From: CAIKZY01 sp044374195
Lineage (GTDB): Bacteria > Actinomycetota > Actinomycetes > S36-B12
Direction of reading: 5' to 3'
NCBI GenBank assembly: GCA_044374195.1
Contig: JBILOY010000004.1
Coordinates: 1-64,000 of the forward strand
Length of the DNA: 64,000 nucleotides
The notes below the pieces were generated by a model. It was not told the DNA's origin. It was given only the letters and a program-made list of their open reading frames with translations, and did not search any database. Positions 49,231-57,499 of this stretch are shown in pieces. Numbering within the stretch: position 1 is the first letter of the stretch; every line of letters starts with the position of its first letter. The translations under genes and the position numbers were made by a program.

Positions 49231-49836
49231 TCAGGCCTTTTGGCTGAGGCCGATGAGCAGCGCGTCAATCATCGCCATGTAGTTCGCGGCGCGATCAGCG
49301 GCGAAGTGCACGCCAGCGATCTCGAGGCTGACAGCACCGTGCATCGCGCTCCACATCTGTTGCGCGACTTCGGTGCTGTTGCCTTCGGTGAGATCACCGG
49401 AGTTCATGGCGTCCTGAACACGATTGATGAGGATGACGAAGGTGCGCTTCGCGGCGTCCTGCGCCTCGGCTGAGAGCTCGAGCAGCATCATCTGCTCGAA
49501 CATCAGGTGGTAGAGCTGCGGGTTGTCGATGGCGAATTGTCGGTAGCCGGCGCAACCTTCGCGCAGCCGTCTGATCGGGCTGGGGGAGGGCGGCGGCTCA
49601 ATCGCTGCCTCGAGTTCGTGGAAGCCGTGCACGAACAGGGCCTCGAGGAGGCCGTCCTTGCTGCCGAAGCGCGAGTAGACGCCCATGTGGGCGACTTCGG
49701 CACGGGACGCAACAGCGCGCACGGTCAGCGAGGCGAGGCCTTCTGCCTCGAGTAAGGCCAGGGCAGCCACGAACAGCGAGTCGGTGACCTCGATGCTCGC
49801 AGTGCGGGTGCGTGCCCCTTGCCTGATGGCTGCCAT
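49231..49836 (-). CDS. TetR-family regulator of the adjacent MFS pump
   Basis: 201 aa from ATG 49836 (ATG 49857 possible). HTH ALLEAEGLASLTVRAVASRA and GVYSRFGSKDGLLEAL; C-terminal TetR_C domain. Divergent from the DHA2 transporter gene with an inverted repeat between, the usual repressor/efflux layout. Confidence 0.87.
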   Translation of the reverse strand: MAAIRQGARTRTASIEVTDSLFVAALALLEAEGLASLTVRAVASRAEVAHMGVYSRFGSKDGLLEALFVHGFHELEAAIEPPPSPSPIRRLREGCAGYRQFAIDNPQLYHLMFEQMMLLELSAEAQDAAKRTFVILINRVQDAMNSGDLTEGNSTEVAQQMWSAMHGAVSLEIAGVHFAADRAANYMAMIDALLIGLSQKA

Positions 49837-49863
49837 GGCTCTAGCATACCGTCCCATAGATAA

Positions 49864-49876
49864 AGAACAACGTTCT
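49864..49876 (+). promoter_or_regulatory. TetR operator candidate
   Basis: AGAAC-AAC-GTTCT inverted repeat in the tetR/MFS intergenic region, flanked by further dyad bases (TAGA ... TATA). AAGGAGAG before the MFS ATG follows. Confidence 0.55.
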
Positions 49877-49890
49877 ATAAGGAGAGCGGC

Positions 49891-51423
49891 ATGAGCAACC
49901 TGAGTACTGGTCGACGCTGGTTGGCCCTGGGCGTGCTCTGCCTGAGCCTGCTGCTGGCCGTGGTCGACAACACGATCGTCAATGTTGCCCTGCCGACCCT
50001 GAACGAGGAGCTCGGCGCCGGCACGACCGAGCTTCAGTGGATCGTCGATGCCTACACCCTCGTGTTCTCGGCACTGCTGCTCACGATGGGGCACCTGGGC
50101 GATCGCTTCGGCCGCAGGCGAATTCTGCAGCTCGGCCTGGTGATCTTCGCGATTACTTCTGCGCTCGCCGCCTTCTCGGCTACTTCGGGCCAGCTGATCG
50201 GCGCACGCGCATTAATGGGTATCGGTGCCGCGATGATCTTCCCCGCGACGCTCGCGATTTTGGTGAACATCTTCACCGATCCCAAGGAGCGCGCAGCAGC
50301 GATTGGCATCTGGACAGCCATGGTGGGTGTTGCCGTGGCGATCGGCCCGATCACCGGCGGCCTGCTGCTCGAGCACTTCGCGTGGGGTTCGATCTTCCTG
50401 GTGAACATTCCCGTGGTCATCATCGCGATGGTGCTGGGTGCGCTGTTCCTGCCCGAGTCACGCGACCCGAAGGTCGGCTCAATGGATTACCGCGGTCTGG
50501 TGCTCTCGGCAGCGGGTGTCGGGCTGGTTATCTGGGCCATCATCGAAGCGCCGAACCTGGGCTGGACCTCAGCGGCCTTCCTGTCAGCACTGATCGGCGG
50601 GCTCGCGCTTCTCGCCATCTTCACTCTCGTCGAACGACGTCTCGAGCATCCGATGCTCGATGTTCGTCTATTCAAGAACGCCCGCTTCAGCGCAGCAAGC
50701 CTCTCGGTGACCACCGCATTCTTCGCGCTCTTCGGCTTCATTTTCCTGATCACGCAGTTCCTGCAACTAGTGCAGGGCTTCTCTCCGCTTGAGGCAGGCA
50801 TCCGAACACTGCCGTTCGCTATCGCTACCGGCGTGATGTCGCCCCTGGCAATCGTGCTGATGCACAAGTTCGGATCCAAGGCGATTGTCTCCCTCGGCCT
50901 ACTTGTGATGGCTGCAGGCTTCCTGATCGCCGCCACCATCGAGGTCGATACTCCTTACTTCGGCGCCGTGATCATCTCGATGGTCACCATCGCTGCCGGT
51001 CTCGGTCTTGCCACGAGCCCTGCTACTGAGGCGATCATGGGCGCGTTGCCTGCCGAACAAGCTGGTGCTGGTTCTGCAGTCAATGACACCACCCGCGAGT
51101 TGGGCGGCACGCTTGGTGTCGCAATCGTGGGCTCGGTGTTCCTCAGTGTTTACGGCGCGAAGGTCGTCGAGGGCTATCGCAGTCTCGGGCTGCCTGAGCA
51201 ATACGAGTCGGTCGTGCGTGATTCCATGGGCGGCGGCCTCGGTGTTGCAGCTCAGTTGCCGGAAGGCCCCGCTGCGCAGCTTGCGGCGTTCGTCCAGAGC
51301 GCATTTGTCGACGGTCTCTCACGCGGTTCGCTCGTGTCAGCGGGTGTCGTGGTCATCGGCGCCATTGTGGCCTTGAAGTTCTTGCCTGCCCGCGCCAAGG
51401 CTCACGAGGATTCCCGCGTCTGA
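49891..51423 (+). CDS. MFS drug transporter, DHA2 (14-helix) family
   Basis: 510 aa. LGDRFGRRRILQLG is motif A and LAVVDNTIVNVALPTL the DHA2 helix-1 motif D1; 14 hydrophobic segments. Proton-driven export of hydrophobic drugs or metabolites. Controlled by the divergent TetR. Confidence 0.93.
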   Translation: MSNLSTGRRWLALGVLCLSLLLAVVDNTIVNVALPTLNEELGAGTTELQWIVDAYTLVFSALLLTMGHLGDRFGRRRILQLGLVIFAITSALAAFSATSGQLIGARALMGIGAAMIFPATLAILVNIFTDPKERAAAIGIWTAMVGVAVAIGPITGGLLLEHFAWGSIFLVNIPVVIIAMVLGALFLPESRDPKVGSMDYRGLVLSAAGVGLVIWAIIEAPNLGWTSAAFLSALIGGLALLAIFTLVERRLEHPMLDVRLFKNARFSAASLSVTTAFFALFGFIFLITQFLQLVQGFSPLEAGIRTLPFAIATGVMSPLAIVLMHKFGSKAIVSLGLLVMAAGFLIAATIEVDTPYFGAVIISMVTIAAGLGLATSPATEAIMGALPAEQAGAGSAVNDTTRELGGTLGVAIVGSVFLSVYGAKVVEGYRSLGLPEQYESVVRDSMGGGLGVAAQLPEGPAAQLAAFVQSAFVDGLSRGSLVSAGVVVIGAIVALKFLPARAKAHEDSRV

Positions 51424-51487
51424 TTTCGGTGTTATTGTCGAAAAGCAGAGGTGAGACACGCTTCTTCGCAGAAAGAAGTGAGTCGTC

Positions 51488-52360
51488 ATGAAGTCATTTG
51501 TCCTCGCCACCGGAATCTCGCTCGGCCTCGCGGCAGTTCTCGCCGCGCCGATCGCTTCGGCAGCACCGAACGATGCTGCGTCGCTGAGTGTTGGCCCCGC
51601 GCGAATTTTGAGCGCAGCATGGGGTCTCAACGATGGCAACAAGTGCCCGACAGGCCAGACGGGACTCGACAACATCCCGGTCACCTTCAACTGGTTCATC
51701 AAGAACTCGTCGATTGCTGTCACCGACTTCGTCATCACTCGTGACGACGGCACCACGGTAACTCCGACCTGCGCACTGCAGTACCCGCCGAATGAGCTCA
51801 ACGAAGCACAAACGGTGAACCTCATCGGTGTCTTCGGCGATCCGGCTGCTGCGAGACCGATCACGGTCACTGTCGTCGGCGAGCTCGAGGGGCATCCGCC
51901 GCTGGGCAGCATCTGGCAGACCATTACCCCCGGCCTGTCGAGCCCGATCGTCCAGATCGAAGCCGGCCCCGACATCTCTGCGGCTTGGCGCCTCACCCCG
52001 GCGCTGATGAAGGGCGATACGAATGCCTGCACCGTGGGCAAGACTTTCGTGCGTGTGGTGTGGTCGAACGGGATGACCGCCTATCCGACTGGCGCCGAGC
52101 TCGGTGACGCTGCAGTGAAGTCCTACAACGCGATCTTCACCCTGCCCAGTGGCAAGCGCATCAACGTGCGCCCGTTGGCCGTGGCCGATCTTGCTGATCA
52201 CGCCACCGCGGCGATGGACGACAACATGCACGATCTCTGCTTGCCGAAGGTGCCCGTCGGCGCTCGGTTGACCGAGGTGCGGATCGGGGCGAACTTCCTT
52301 CAGGATCCCAATGGGGATCCGAATCTGGTGCAGCGCTTCAAGGTGCGCAGTCTCCTGTAG
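51488..52360 (+). CDS. Secreted protein of unknown function
   Basis: 290 aa. Sec signal peptide (ATGISLGLAAVLAAPIASAA). Mature part has NKCPTGQTGLDNIPVTFNWF, two beta-rich halves (IVQIEAGPDISAAWRL in the second) and four cysteines likely in disulfides. Family not recognised. Stands before the Ntn hydrolase but with its own upstream region. Confidence 0.7.
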   Translation: MKSFVLATGISLGLAAVLAAPIASAAPNDAASLSVGPARILSAAWGLNDGNKCPTGQTGLDNIPVTFNWFIKNSSIAVTDFVITRDDGTTVTPTCALQYPPNELNEAQTVNLIGVFGDPAAARPITVTVVGELEGHPPLGSIWQTITPGLSSPIVQIEAGPDISAAWRLTPALMKGDTNACTVGKTFVRVVWSNGMTAYPTGAELGDAAVKSYNAIFTLPSGKRINVRPLAVADLADHATAAMDDNMHDLCLPKVPVGARLTEVRIGANFLQDPNGDPNLVQRFKVRSLL

Positions 52361-52410
52361 CCTCGCCAGGAGCGTCCGATGGGCGACGTCATCGAGCCTT
52401 CGGGGGAACT

Positions 52411-53418
52411 ATGTGCACGAACTTCAAGACCAAGAAGGCCACTGACGGAAGCGTGGTCATCGGGCGCAGCCTCGAGTTCCCGACGTATATGCCGACCGCA
52501 CTGGCGGCTCTGCCCTCCAATCACGCGGGCGTCGGCGTGGCGTCAGGCGGAAAGCCGGGCAAGAGCTGGGCAGCGACCCACGGCATCGTCGGGATGTGTG
52601 CCTTCGGCAAGCCCGAGCTGCTCATCGATGGCATGAATGATGCAGGGCTTTCTGCGCACCTCCTCTATATGCCCGGTGGCTACTGCACCTATCAGCCATT
52701 CAAGGGCGACGGCACCGATCTCTCCGAGGCTGACCTCATCGCCTACCTGCTGGGCACCTGCTCCAGCATCGCCGAGGTCAAAGCGGCAATGGCCGGCGTG
52801 AATGTCTGGGGTTTCGATCCGGGCATGGGCTTCGCTCCGCCGATTCATTGCCTGGTGCACGATGCCGCCAGTTCGATCGCGATCGAGTTCCATGCCACGG
52901 GTTGGACGATTGTCGACAATCCGACCGGTGTCGGCACGAATGCGCCCTACCTGGACTGGCATCTGACGAACCTGAACAACTACGTGGGCATCAGCAACGA
53001 CACCCCGGCTGCTCAGACCTTCGGGTCATTCACGATCACTTCGCTAGGCCAGGGTCAAGGGCTGATGGGCCTGCCAGGTGACTTCACCCCGCCGGCGCGC
53101 TTCGTGCGCGCTGCGGCGCAGGTGGCGCTCTCCGACGTTCCCGCCACGGGAGCCCAGGCTGAGCAGTTCACCATGCACATCCTGAACTCCTTCGACATGG
53201 TGCCCGGCATCGCCAAAGAGTCCTTCGGAGCCGCGGGCATGGTCGACGAGGTCACTGTCTGGGACACCATCTGCAATCTCACGGGCAAGCGTTACGCGTA
53301 TCGCACGGTGACTGACCCGACCTGGTACGTCGTGGAGCTTGCGTCAACCGACTTCACCAAGCCCGCGCGCGTGCGGGCGATCTCGTTCACCGGTGACTTC
53401 GCTCCGGTGAGCATCTGA
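52411..53418 (+). CDS. Linear amide C-N hydrolase (choloylglycine hydrolase family)
   Basis: 335 aa. Begins MCTNF; Cys2 becomes the N-terminal nucleophile after Met removal. SVVIGRSLEF and LIDGMNDAGLSAHLLYMPG are family motifs, as is an Asn-Asn-containing LNNYVGIS. Members hydrolyse bile-salt, penicillin or N-acyl homoserine amides. No signal peptide. Overlaps the next gene by one base. Confidence 0.87.
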   Translation: MCTNFKTKKATDGSVVIGRSLEFPTYMPTALAALPSNHAGVGVASGGKPGKSWAATHGIVGMCAFGKPELLIDGMNDAGLSAHLLYMPGGYCTYQPFKGDGTDLSEADLIAYLLGTCSSIAEVKAAMAGVNVWGFDPGMGFAPPIHCLVHDAASSIAIEFHATGWTIVDNPTGVGTNAPYLDWHLTNLNNYVGISNDTPAAQTFGSFTITSLGQGQGLMGLPGDFTPPARFVRAAAQVALSDVPATGAQAEQFTMHILNSFDMVPGIAKESFGAAGMVDEVTVWDTICNLTGKRYAYRTVTDPTWYVVELASTDFTKPARVRAISFTGDFAPVSI

Positions 53419-54476
53419 TGAGCGCTGCTGCTCCGGCTTCGAAGCCGCTGTACGCGAAGCTCGGCAAGCGGGCCTTGATCTCGACGATTGTCGTCCTGAT
53501 CAGCGTCATTCCCTCGGTCGTACTGCTGGCCATCACCAAGGAACCTGCGGTCACGTGGGCGACTGGCGCATTCATCCTCGGCTTTGTTGCCGTGCTGATG
53601 GGTGGGGCAGGGGTGGCGACATACACGGTCTTCATCACCGCGATCGCCACACCGGTGGCCATCGTTGTTGGCGCTACACCGATCGCCGGTGCTGCCTTCA
53701 TGGCGTTGATGTGCCTGGTGCTCGGGCGCATGTCGCACTACGGCCTGCAGCGCGCCACCATGCTCGTGCCGATCTTCATGGCCTGGATGATCATCTCGCC
53801 GCCGTTCTGGGGCGCCGACAAGGTCGTGGATCGCACTGACAGCACCTTCCTCATCTGGATGGCGATCACCTTCTTCGTCGGTGGCATCGTTCCCGTGCTG
53901 GTCTTCCCGCACTTCCTTCGCAAGCTGCGCCTGCCGGCTCCCAAGCCCCATCCGCGCAGCGAGTCGGCCCCTTACACAATCGTGATCACCGTGCTGTGCA
54001 CGGGCGTGACCTACTGGGTGCTCGCCGATGCCAAGCAATATGCAGGAGCGTGGCTGATCTCGACAATCATCGTGTTGGTACAGGTGGGCGATGTTGGCAC
54101 GGTGAGCAAGACGATCCAGCGCGTGATCGGAACCCTGCTCGGCATGCTCGTGGTCACAGTGCTCGTGCTCCAGGTGCACTCGATGGTCGTGCTCTACGTC
54201 ATCGGTCTCGTCTTCGGTATCGCAGCCCTGACTGCCAAGTTCAGCCCGCACTACTGGGTCTACATGGCGCTCATCACCCCGACGATCATCTGCTTCACCG
54301 CTTCATCGAGCACCCAGGTCGCCAACCTGGGGGAGCAGCGAGCTCAGGATGTACTGATCGGTGCCGCACTCGTGCTGCTCGCTTCGGCAATCACCATCGG
54401 GTACTCGCACATCACGAAGAAGAGCGGGCAGGCGCCGACTCAGGATGCGCCTGCGGTGGCCGGGGTGCACGTCTAG
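53418..54476 (+). CDS. FUSC-like integral membrane protein
   Basis: 352 aa, about ten helices in two similar halves separated by a charged loop (PAPKPHPRSESAP). QRVIGTLLGMLVVTVL in the second half is the FUSC-family motif (aromatic acid exporter/fusaric-acid resistance group). Coupled to the Ntn hydrolase, suggesting export or uptake of its substrate or product (inference). Confidence 0.75.
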   Translation: MSAAAPASKPLYAKLGKRALISTIVVLISVIPSVVLLAITKEPAVTWATGAFILGFVAVLMGGAGVATYTVFITAIATPVAIVVGATPIAGAAFMALMCLVLGRMSHYGLQRATMLVPIFMAWMIISPPFWGADKVVDRTDSTFLIWMAITFFVGGIVPVLVFPHFLRKLRLPAPKPHPRSESAPYTIVITVLCTGVTYWVLADAKQYAGAWLISTIIVLVQVGDVGTVSKTIQRVIGTLLGMLVVTVLVLQVHSMVVLYVIGLVFGIAALTAKFSPHYWVYMALITPTIICFTASSSTQVANLGEQRAQDVLIGAALVLLASAITIGYSHITKKSGQAPTQDAPAVAGVHV

Positions 54477-54521
54477 CCCATCTCGTTCAGCCCGAATGAG
54501 CCACGCAAAGTTCGAGCGTGG

Positions 54522-55334
54522 TCAGTGAAGCAGGCTTTGTGCGGCTTTCAGTAGTGGTGTTGCTGACTCCGGCAGGCCGGGGCGAGCACCGAGCAACTCG
54601 ATTGTGCGGAGAGTCTCGGCATCGTAGGTGCCGGACGCTTCTGCACGCGCGGTCTCGTCGGCGAACCCGTAGACGACGGCCATCTCGAGCGCGTTCCGGT
54701 TCATTCCGTAGTTCAGAGCGCACTCGCTCGTGCCGAATGGCTTCTTGGTGACAACTTCGAAGTCTTCGCCGGTCCAATCACCGGTGGCTCCCATCGAGTG
54801 GTGGTTGAGCAGATCGACGACGGGGATGAGCACGCGTTCAGGTGCCTCGCCCTCGGTCATTGGAATACGGAAACAGCGGTTTGCCCACAGCACATCGGTG
54901 GCGGCCAAGATCGGATTGCGAAAGCTCGGAATGAGAGTGCGCACGGCATCAACGAGATCGTCGGGAAGGTTCGGATCGAGGCTGGGGTGCGTGCGCTGCA
55001 TCCACTCGATCTTCCCGCAGGCGTTATGCAGGGCAACTTGCAGGTAGAGCATCTCGGTCTCAATGTCGCTGAACTCGTCAGGCACCTCGACGATCACCAT
55101 GCGGCCTTCCTGCTCGGCCCAGGTGACGCGATCGACGCGCACGAAGCACTCGCGGGGAATGCGGAGCATGGGGGAGTTGTCGTCCGCACAGGACTCGAGG
55201 CTTAATTGGCCGTCTCGCTCGATGAGCCTGATAGTCGGAGCGATGAACCCACCCGCCTCGCGGATGATCTCGAGAGTGCCGGCCAGGAGATCCGCCACGA
55301 GCGGACTTTCGGCGTCGACGAGCGGATGACTCAT
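54522..55334 (-). CDS. SET-domain-like protein (LSMT/SETD3-type)
   Basis: 270 aa from ATG 55334, which has AAGGA upstream; an open frame reaches 55427 but only adds a repeat-encoded EAST-rich stretch. VLIPVVDLLNHHSMGATGDW followed by SECALNYGMNRNALEMAVVY resembles the NH and YG.xNxE..xxYGF motifs of Rubisco-LSMT/SETD3-like SET lysine or histidine methyltransferases. Bacterial members are uncommon. Target unknown. Downstream of the S4-domain and DUF2510-like genes. Confidence 0.65.
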   Translation of the reverse strand: MSHPLVDAESPLVADLLAGTLEIIREAGGFIAPTIRLIERDGQLSLESCADDNSPMLRIPRECFVRVDRVTWAEQEGRMVIVEVPDEFSDIETEMLYLQVALHNACGKIEWMQRTHPSLDPNLPDDLVDAVRTLIPSFRNPILAATDVLWANRCFRIPMTEGEAPERVLIPVVDLLNHHSMGATGDWTGEDFEVVTKKPFGTSECALNYGMNRNALEMAVVYGFADETARAEASGTYDAETLRTIELLGARPGLPESATPLLKAAQSLLH

Positions 55335-55398
55335 GAGTGCGTCCTTGGTCGATGCTTCCCTGGTCGATGCTTCCTTGGCCGAAACTGCTGCAGGTGAT

Positions 55399-55566
55399 TC
55401 ACGGGCGCCGCTTGGTGAAGAGGTCAATCAATTCGCGCCAGAACGGTGGCTTTGGCGGATTCTTGACCTCGATGGCATCCCACTTCCAGCCATTCCAATG
55501 ACGGCGGAGCGCGGGATTGTCATCATCGTCGTACCAACCTGGGTCGCGCTCGAACTCAGCGCTCAT
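55399..55566 (-). CDS. Small DUF2510-like protein
   Basis: 55 aa. ATG overlaps the stop of the S4-domain gene. MSAEFERDPGWYDDDDNPAL and RRHWNGWKWD resemble the DUF2510 PGWY..P....RWWDG..W motif, though usually that motif is followed by a membrane helix; here the tail is soluble (PPFWRELIDLFTKRRP). Probably translated with the S4-domain protein. Confidence 0.65.
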   Translation of the reverse strand: MSAEFERDPGWYDDDDNPALRRHWNGWKWDAIEVKNPPKPPFWRELIDLFTKRRP

Positions 55567-55946
55567 TCGCGACCCATCAGTTTCTCGACCTGACGGCGAT
55601 CACGCTTCGTTGGTCGACCCGAACCACGGTCTCGGGTTCCGGTGCTCACGCGTTCTTCCTTGGGCGGCTCCGGGGGAGTGAGATCTTCGTACATCGTTAC
55701 CGCGACTGGTGCGCCCACCCGCTTATCGAGGAGTCCGACAACCTTTACGATGCGCTCGCCTCGAGTGTCACGGATGCGGATGGTGTCGCCGATCTTGACC
55801 GACTGCGCCGGCTTGGCGCTCGCTGCATTGACCTTCACGTGGCCGGCTTTGACTGCCGCAGTCGCCGCTGAGCGTGTCGGAAACAGGCGCACTGCCCAGG
55901 TCCACGCGTCAACGCGAGCGCTGGTGGGCGTGGGGCTAGATGGCAT
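55563..55946 (-). CDS. S4-domain RNA-binding protein (HslR-like)
   Basis: 127 aa. S4 motif at the N-terminus: RVDAWTWAVRLFPTRSAATA, VKAGHVKVNA and KIGDTIRIRD. A basic tail (GRPTKRDRRQVEKLMGRE) follows. HslR-like proteins bind stalled 50S-nascent-chain complexes or structured RNA. First gene of a minus-strand unit with the DUF2510-like and perhaps SET-like genes. Confidence 0.88.
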   Translation of the reverse strand: MPSSPTPTSARVDAWTWAVRLFPTRSAATAAVKAGHVKVNAASAKPAQSVKIGDTIRIRDTRGERIVKVVGLLDKRVGAPVAVTMYEDLTPPEPPKEERVSTGTRDRGSGRPTKRDRRQVEKLMGRE

Positions 55947-56036
55947 GAGCTCAGACTACGAGCCGATGCCGCGATTAGGGGAAGTTCGCCCCGCCATCGA
56001 CATCTCGGCCCTAATGTCATGCCACGGGGCAGCACC

Positions 56037-56087
56037 TACAAGGCAATATCTACAAGTCATACCCACAAGGCATACCTACAAGACAGG
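56037..56087 (+). repeat. Four short tandem repeats upstream of the SnoaL-LLM operon
   Basis: ACAAG recurs at 56038, 56052, 56065 and 56078 within units like TACAAGGCAT, at 13-14-bp spacing, ending 12 nt before the ATG at 56099. Could be an operator array or slippage-derived repeat. Confidence 0.65.
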
Positions 56088-56098
56088 GACATCACGAC

Positions 56099-56548
56099 AT
56101 GCATCGTCTCGAGGATCGCGCCGAGATTCAGGATCAGATGTTCGTCTATTCCCGGGCGACCGACTGGCTGGAGACCGAGAACCACTTGCGCGTCTTCGCG
56201 GAGGAATGCGTATTCGCCTCCCCGCATAGTGGAGATATCCACGGGGCGCAGACTGTGGTCGACTGGATGAATAGAGTGCTGGCCCAGTTCGAGGCGACTC
56301 AGCACTTGATCTCGAACATCACGATCACCTTCACTGGCGAACACACGGCTGACGCAGTGAGTTACGTGCGTGCCTGGCATCGATTCCTCGACCAGACCAA
56401 GCCCGACATGATCCTGTGGGGCGAGTACCACGACAAGTGGGAGCGAATCTCTGGCACCTGGCGGATCCGCGAGCGTCGAGTGCTCGAAGCGGGCATCGAG
56501 CCACGTCGCGATGGCGGCGCCGTAAATCCACGTCGGGCCAAGCAGTGA
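56099..56548 (+). CDS. SnoaL-like (NTF2-fold) protein
   Basis: 149 aa. RLEDRAEIQDQMFVYSRATD, the barrel strands HLISNITITFTG and YVRAWHRF, and KWERISGTWRIRERR are typical of SnoaL_4 family proteins, which act as small-molecule isomerases, dehydratases or binding proteins. GTGA overlap with the LLM gene. Confidence 0.85.
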   Translation: MHRLEDRAEIQDQMFVYSRATDWLETENHLRVFAEECVFASPHSGDIHGAQTVVDWMNRVLAQFEATQHLISNITITFTGEHTADAVSYVRAWHRFLDQTKPDMILWGEYHDKWERISGTWRIRERRVLEAGIEPRRDGGAVNPRRAKQ

Positions 56549-57417
56549 AGTTCGGCGTTGTCTATCCGCAGAATGAAACTCACGGTGATCCGCAGGCACT
56601 TCACGACCTTGGGATAGCGATCGAATCGCTGGGCTACGACAGTGTGCTCTTCTATGACCACGTAGTAGGTGCTGATCACGCTGATCGCGAGCCACCACTC
56701 TGGGGCCCGTACACGGAGAAGGATTCCTTCCACGATCCACTCGTGGCCTTCGGCTACCTCGCCGCGATCACCTCGAGAATCGAGCTCGCCACCGGGGTCT
56801 TGATCCTGCCTCAACGGCAGACAGTGCTCGCGGCGCAGCAGGCAGCTGATGCCGATCTGCTCTCCGGCGGCCGCCTGCGCATCGGCGTGGGCACCGGTTG
56901 GAACTGGGTGGAGTACGACGCTCTGAATGAGGAATTCTCGACGCGCGGTAAGCGCCTCGACGAGCAGATCGAGCTGATGCGAGAACTGTGGACCAAACCG
57001 TTGGTGACCTTCGACGGAAAGTTTCACCAGCTTGAGCGCTGCTGCATCAACCCGCGGCCCACTCGCTCAATTCCGATCTGGGTCGGCGGCTTCAGCGAGC
57101 CGGCCTTCTCTCGAGCAGCACGACTGGGCGATGGCTTCACGTTCGCTGGTGATCAAGACGATGCAATTGCGGGCATGGCTCGAGTGCGCGAACTCCTGGC
57201 CGAGTGCGGTCGCAGTGATGCGGAATTCGGGTTCGAGTACACGATGACGCGGGCGCGTGACGCTGCCGCGGTCGTGGAGACGACGTCTCGCTGGCAGGCG
57301 GCTGGCGGAAATGGCGTCTCGGTCCTGACCCAGAAGATCGGCTTCGATTCAATCGCCGGGCACATCGACTACCTCGCCGAAGTGAAGCAGGCGATCGAAA
57401 CCCGCTTCGAGGCGTGA
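56545..57417 (+). CDS. LLM-class, probably F420-dependent oxidoreductase
   Basis: 290 aa from GTG 56545. Luciferase-like TIM barrel: GYDSVLFYDHVVGA, IELATGVLILPQRQ, LRIGVGTGWNWVEYDAL, PIWVGGFSEPAFSRAARLGDG. These features define the F420-dependent group common in actinomycetes. Substrate unknown; coupled to the SnoaL-like protein. Confidence 0.9.
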   Translation: MKFGVVYPQNETHGDPQALHDLGIAIESLGYDSVLFYDHVVGADHADREPPLWGPYTEKDSFHDPLVAFGYLAAITSRIELATGVLILPQRQTVLAAQQAADADLLSGGRLRIGVGTGWNWVEYDALNEEFSTRGKRLDEQIELMRELWTKPLVTFDGKFHQLERCCINPRPTRSIPIWVGGFSEPAFSRAARLGDGFTFAGDQDDAIAGMARVRELLAECGRSDAEFGFEYTMTRARDAAAVVETTSRWQAAGGNGVSVLTQKIGFDSIAGHIDYLAEVKQAIETRFEA

Positions 57418-57447
57418 GCCCGGGCGTAACTTCGGGGGTGCGGTTTT

Positions 57448-57485
57448 CTTGACCTGTGATATTCTAGTTGAACCTTGAACTACTA
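57448..57485 (+). promoter_or_regulatory. Pirin promoter region with dyad
   Basis: -35-like TTGACC near 57450, -10-like TATTCT, and a dyad-like TAGTTGAACCTTGAACTA (57465-57482). A MarR-type site is possible; low certainty. Confidence 0.4.
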
Positions 57486-57499
57486 ACTCAGGAGTGCTC

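Noticed and set aside
53292..54251. Minus-strand His/Asp-rich frame opposite the FUSC-like gene
   Set aside because: The His/Asp richness is the antisense of hydrophobic codons; not a metal-binding protein.
55335..55427. Upstream extension of the SET-like gene
   Set aside because: Encoded by a short DNA repeat (EAST-rich), overlaps the DUF2510-like gene, and ATG 55334 has a good Shine-Dalgarno.
56037..56087. CRISPR array
   Set aside because: Units are 13-14 bp with no spacers of CRISPR length and no cas genes.
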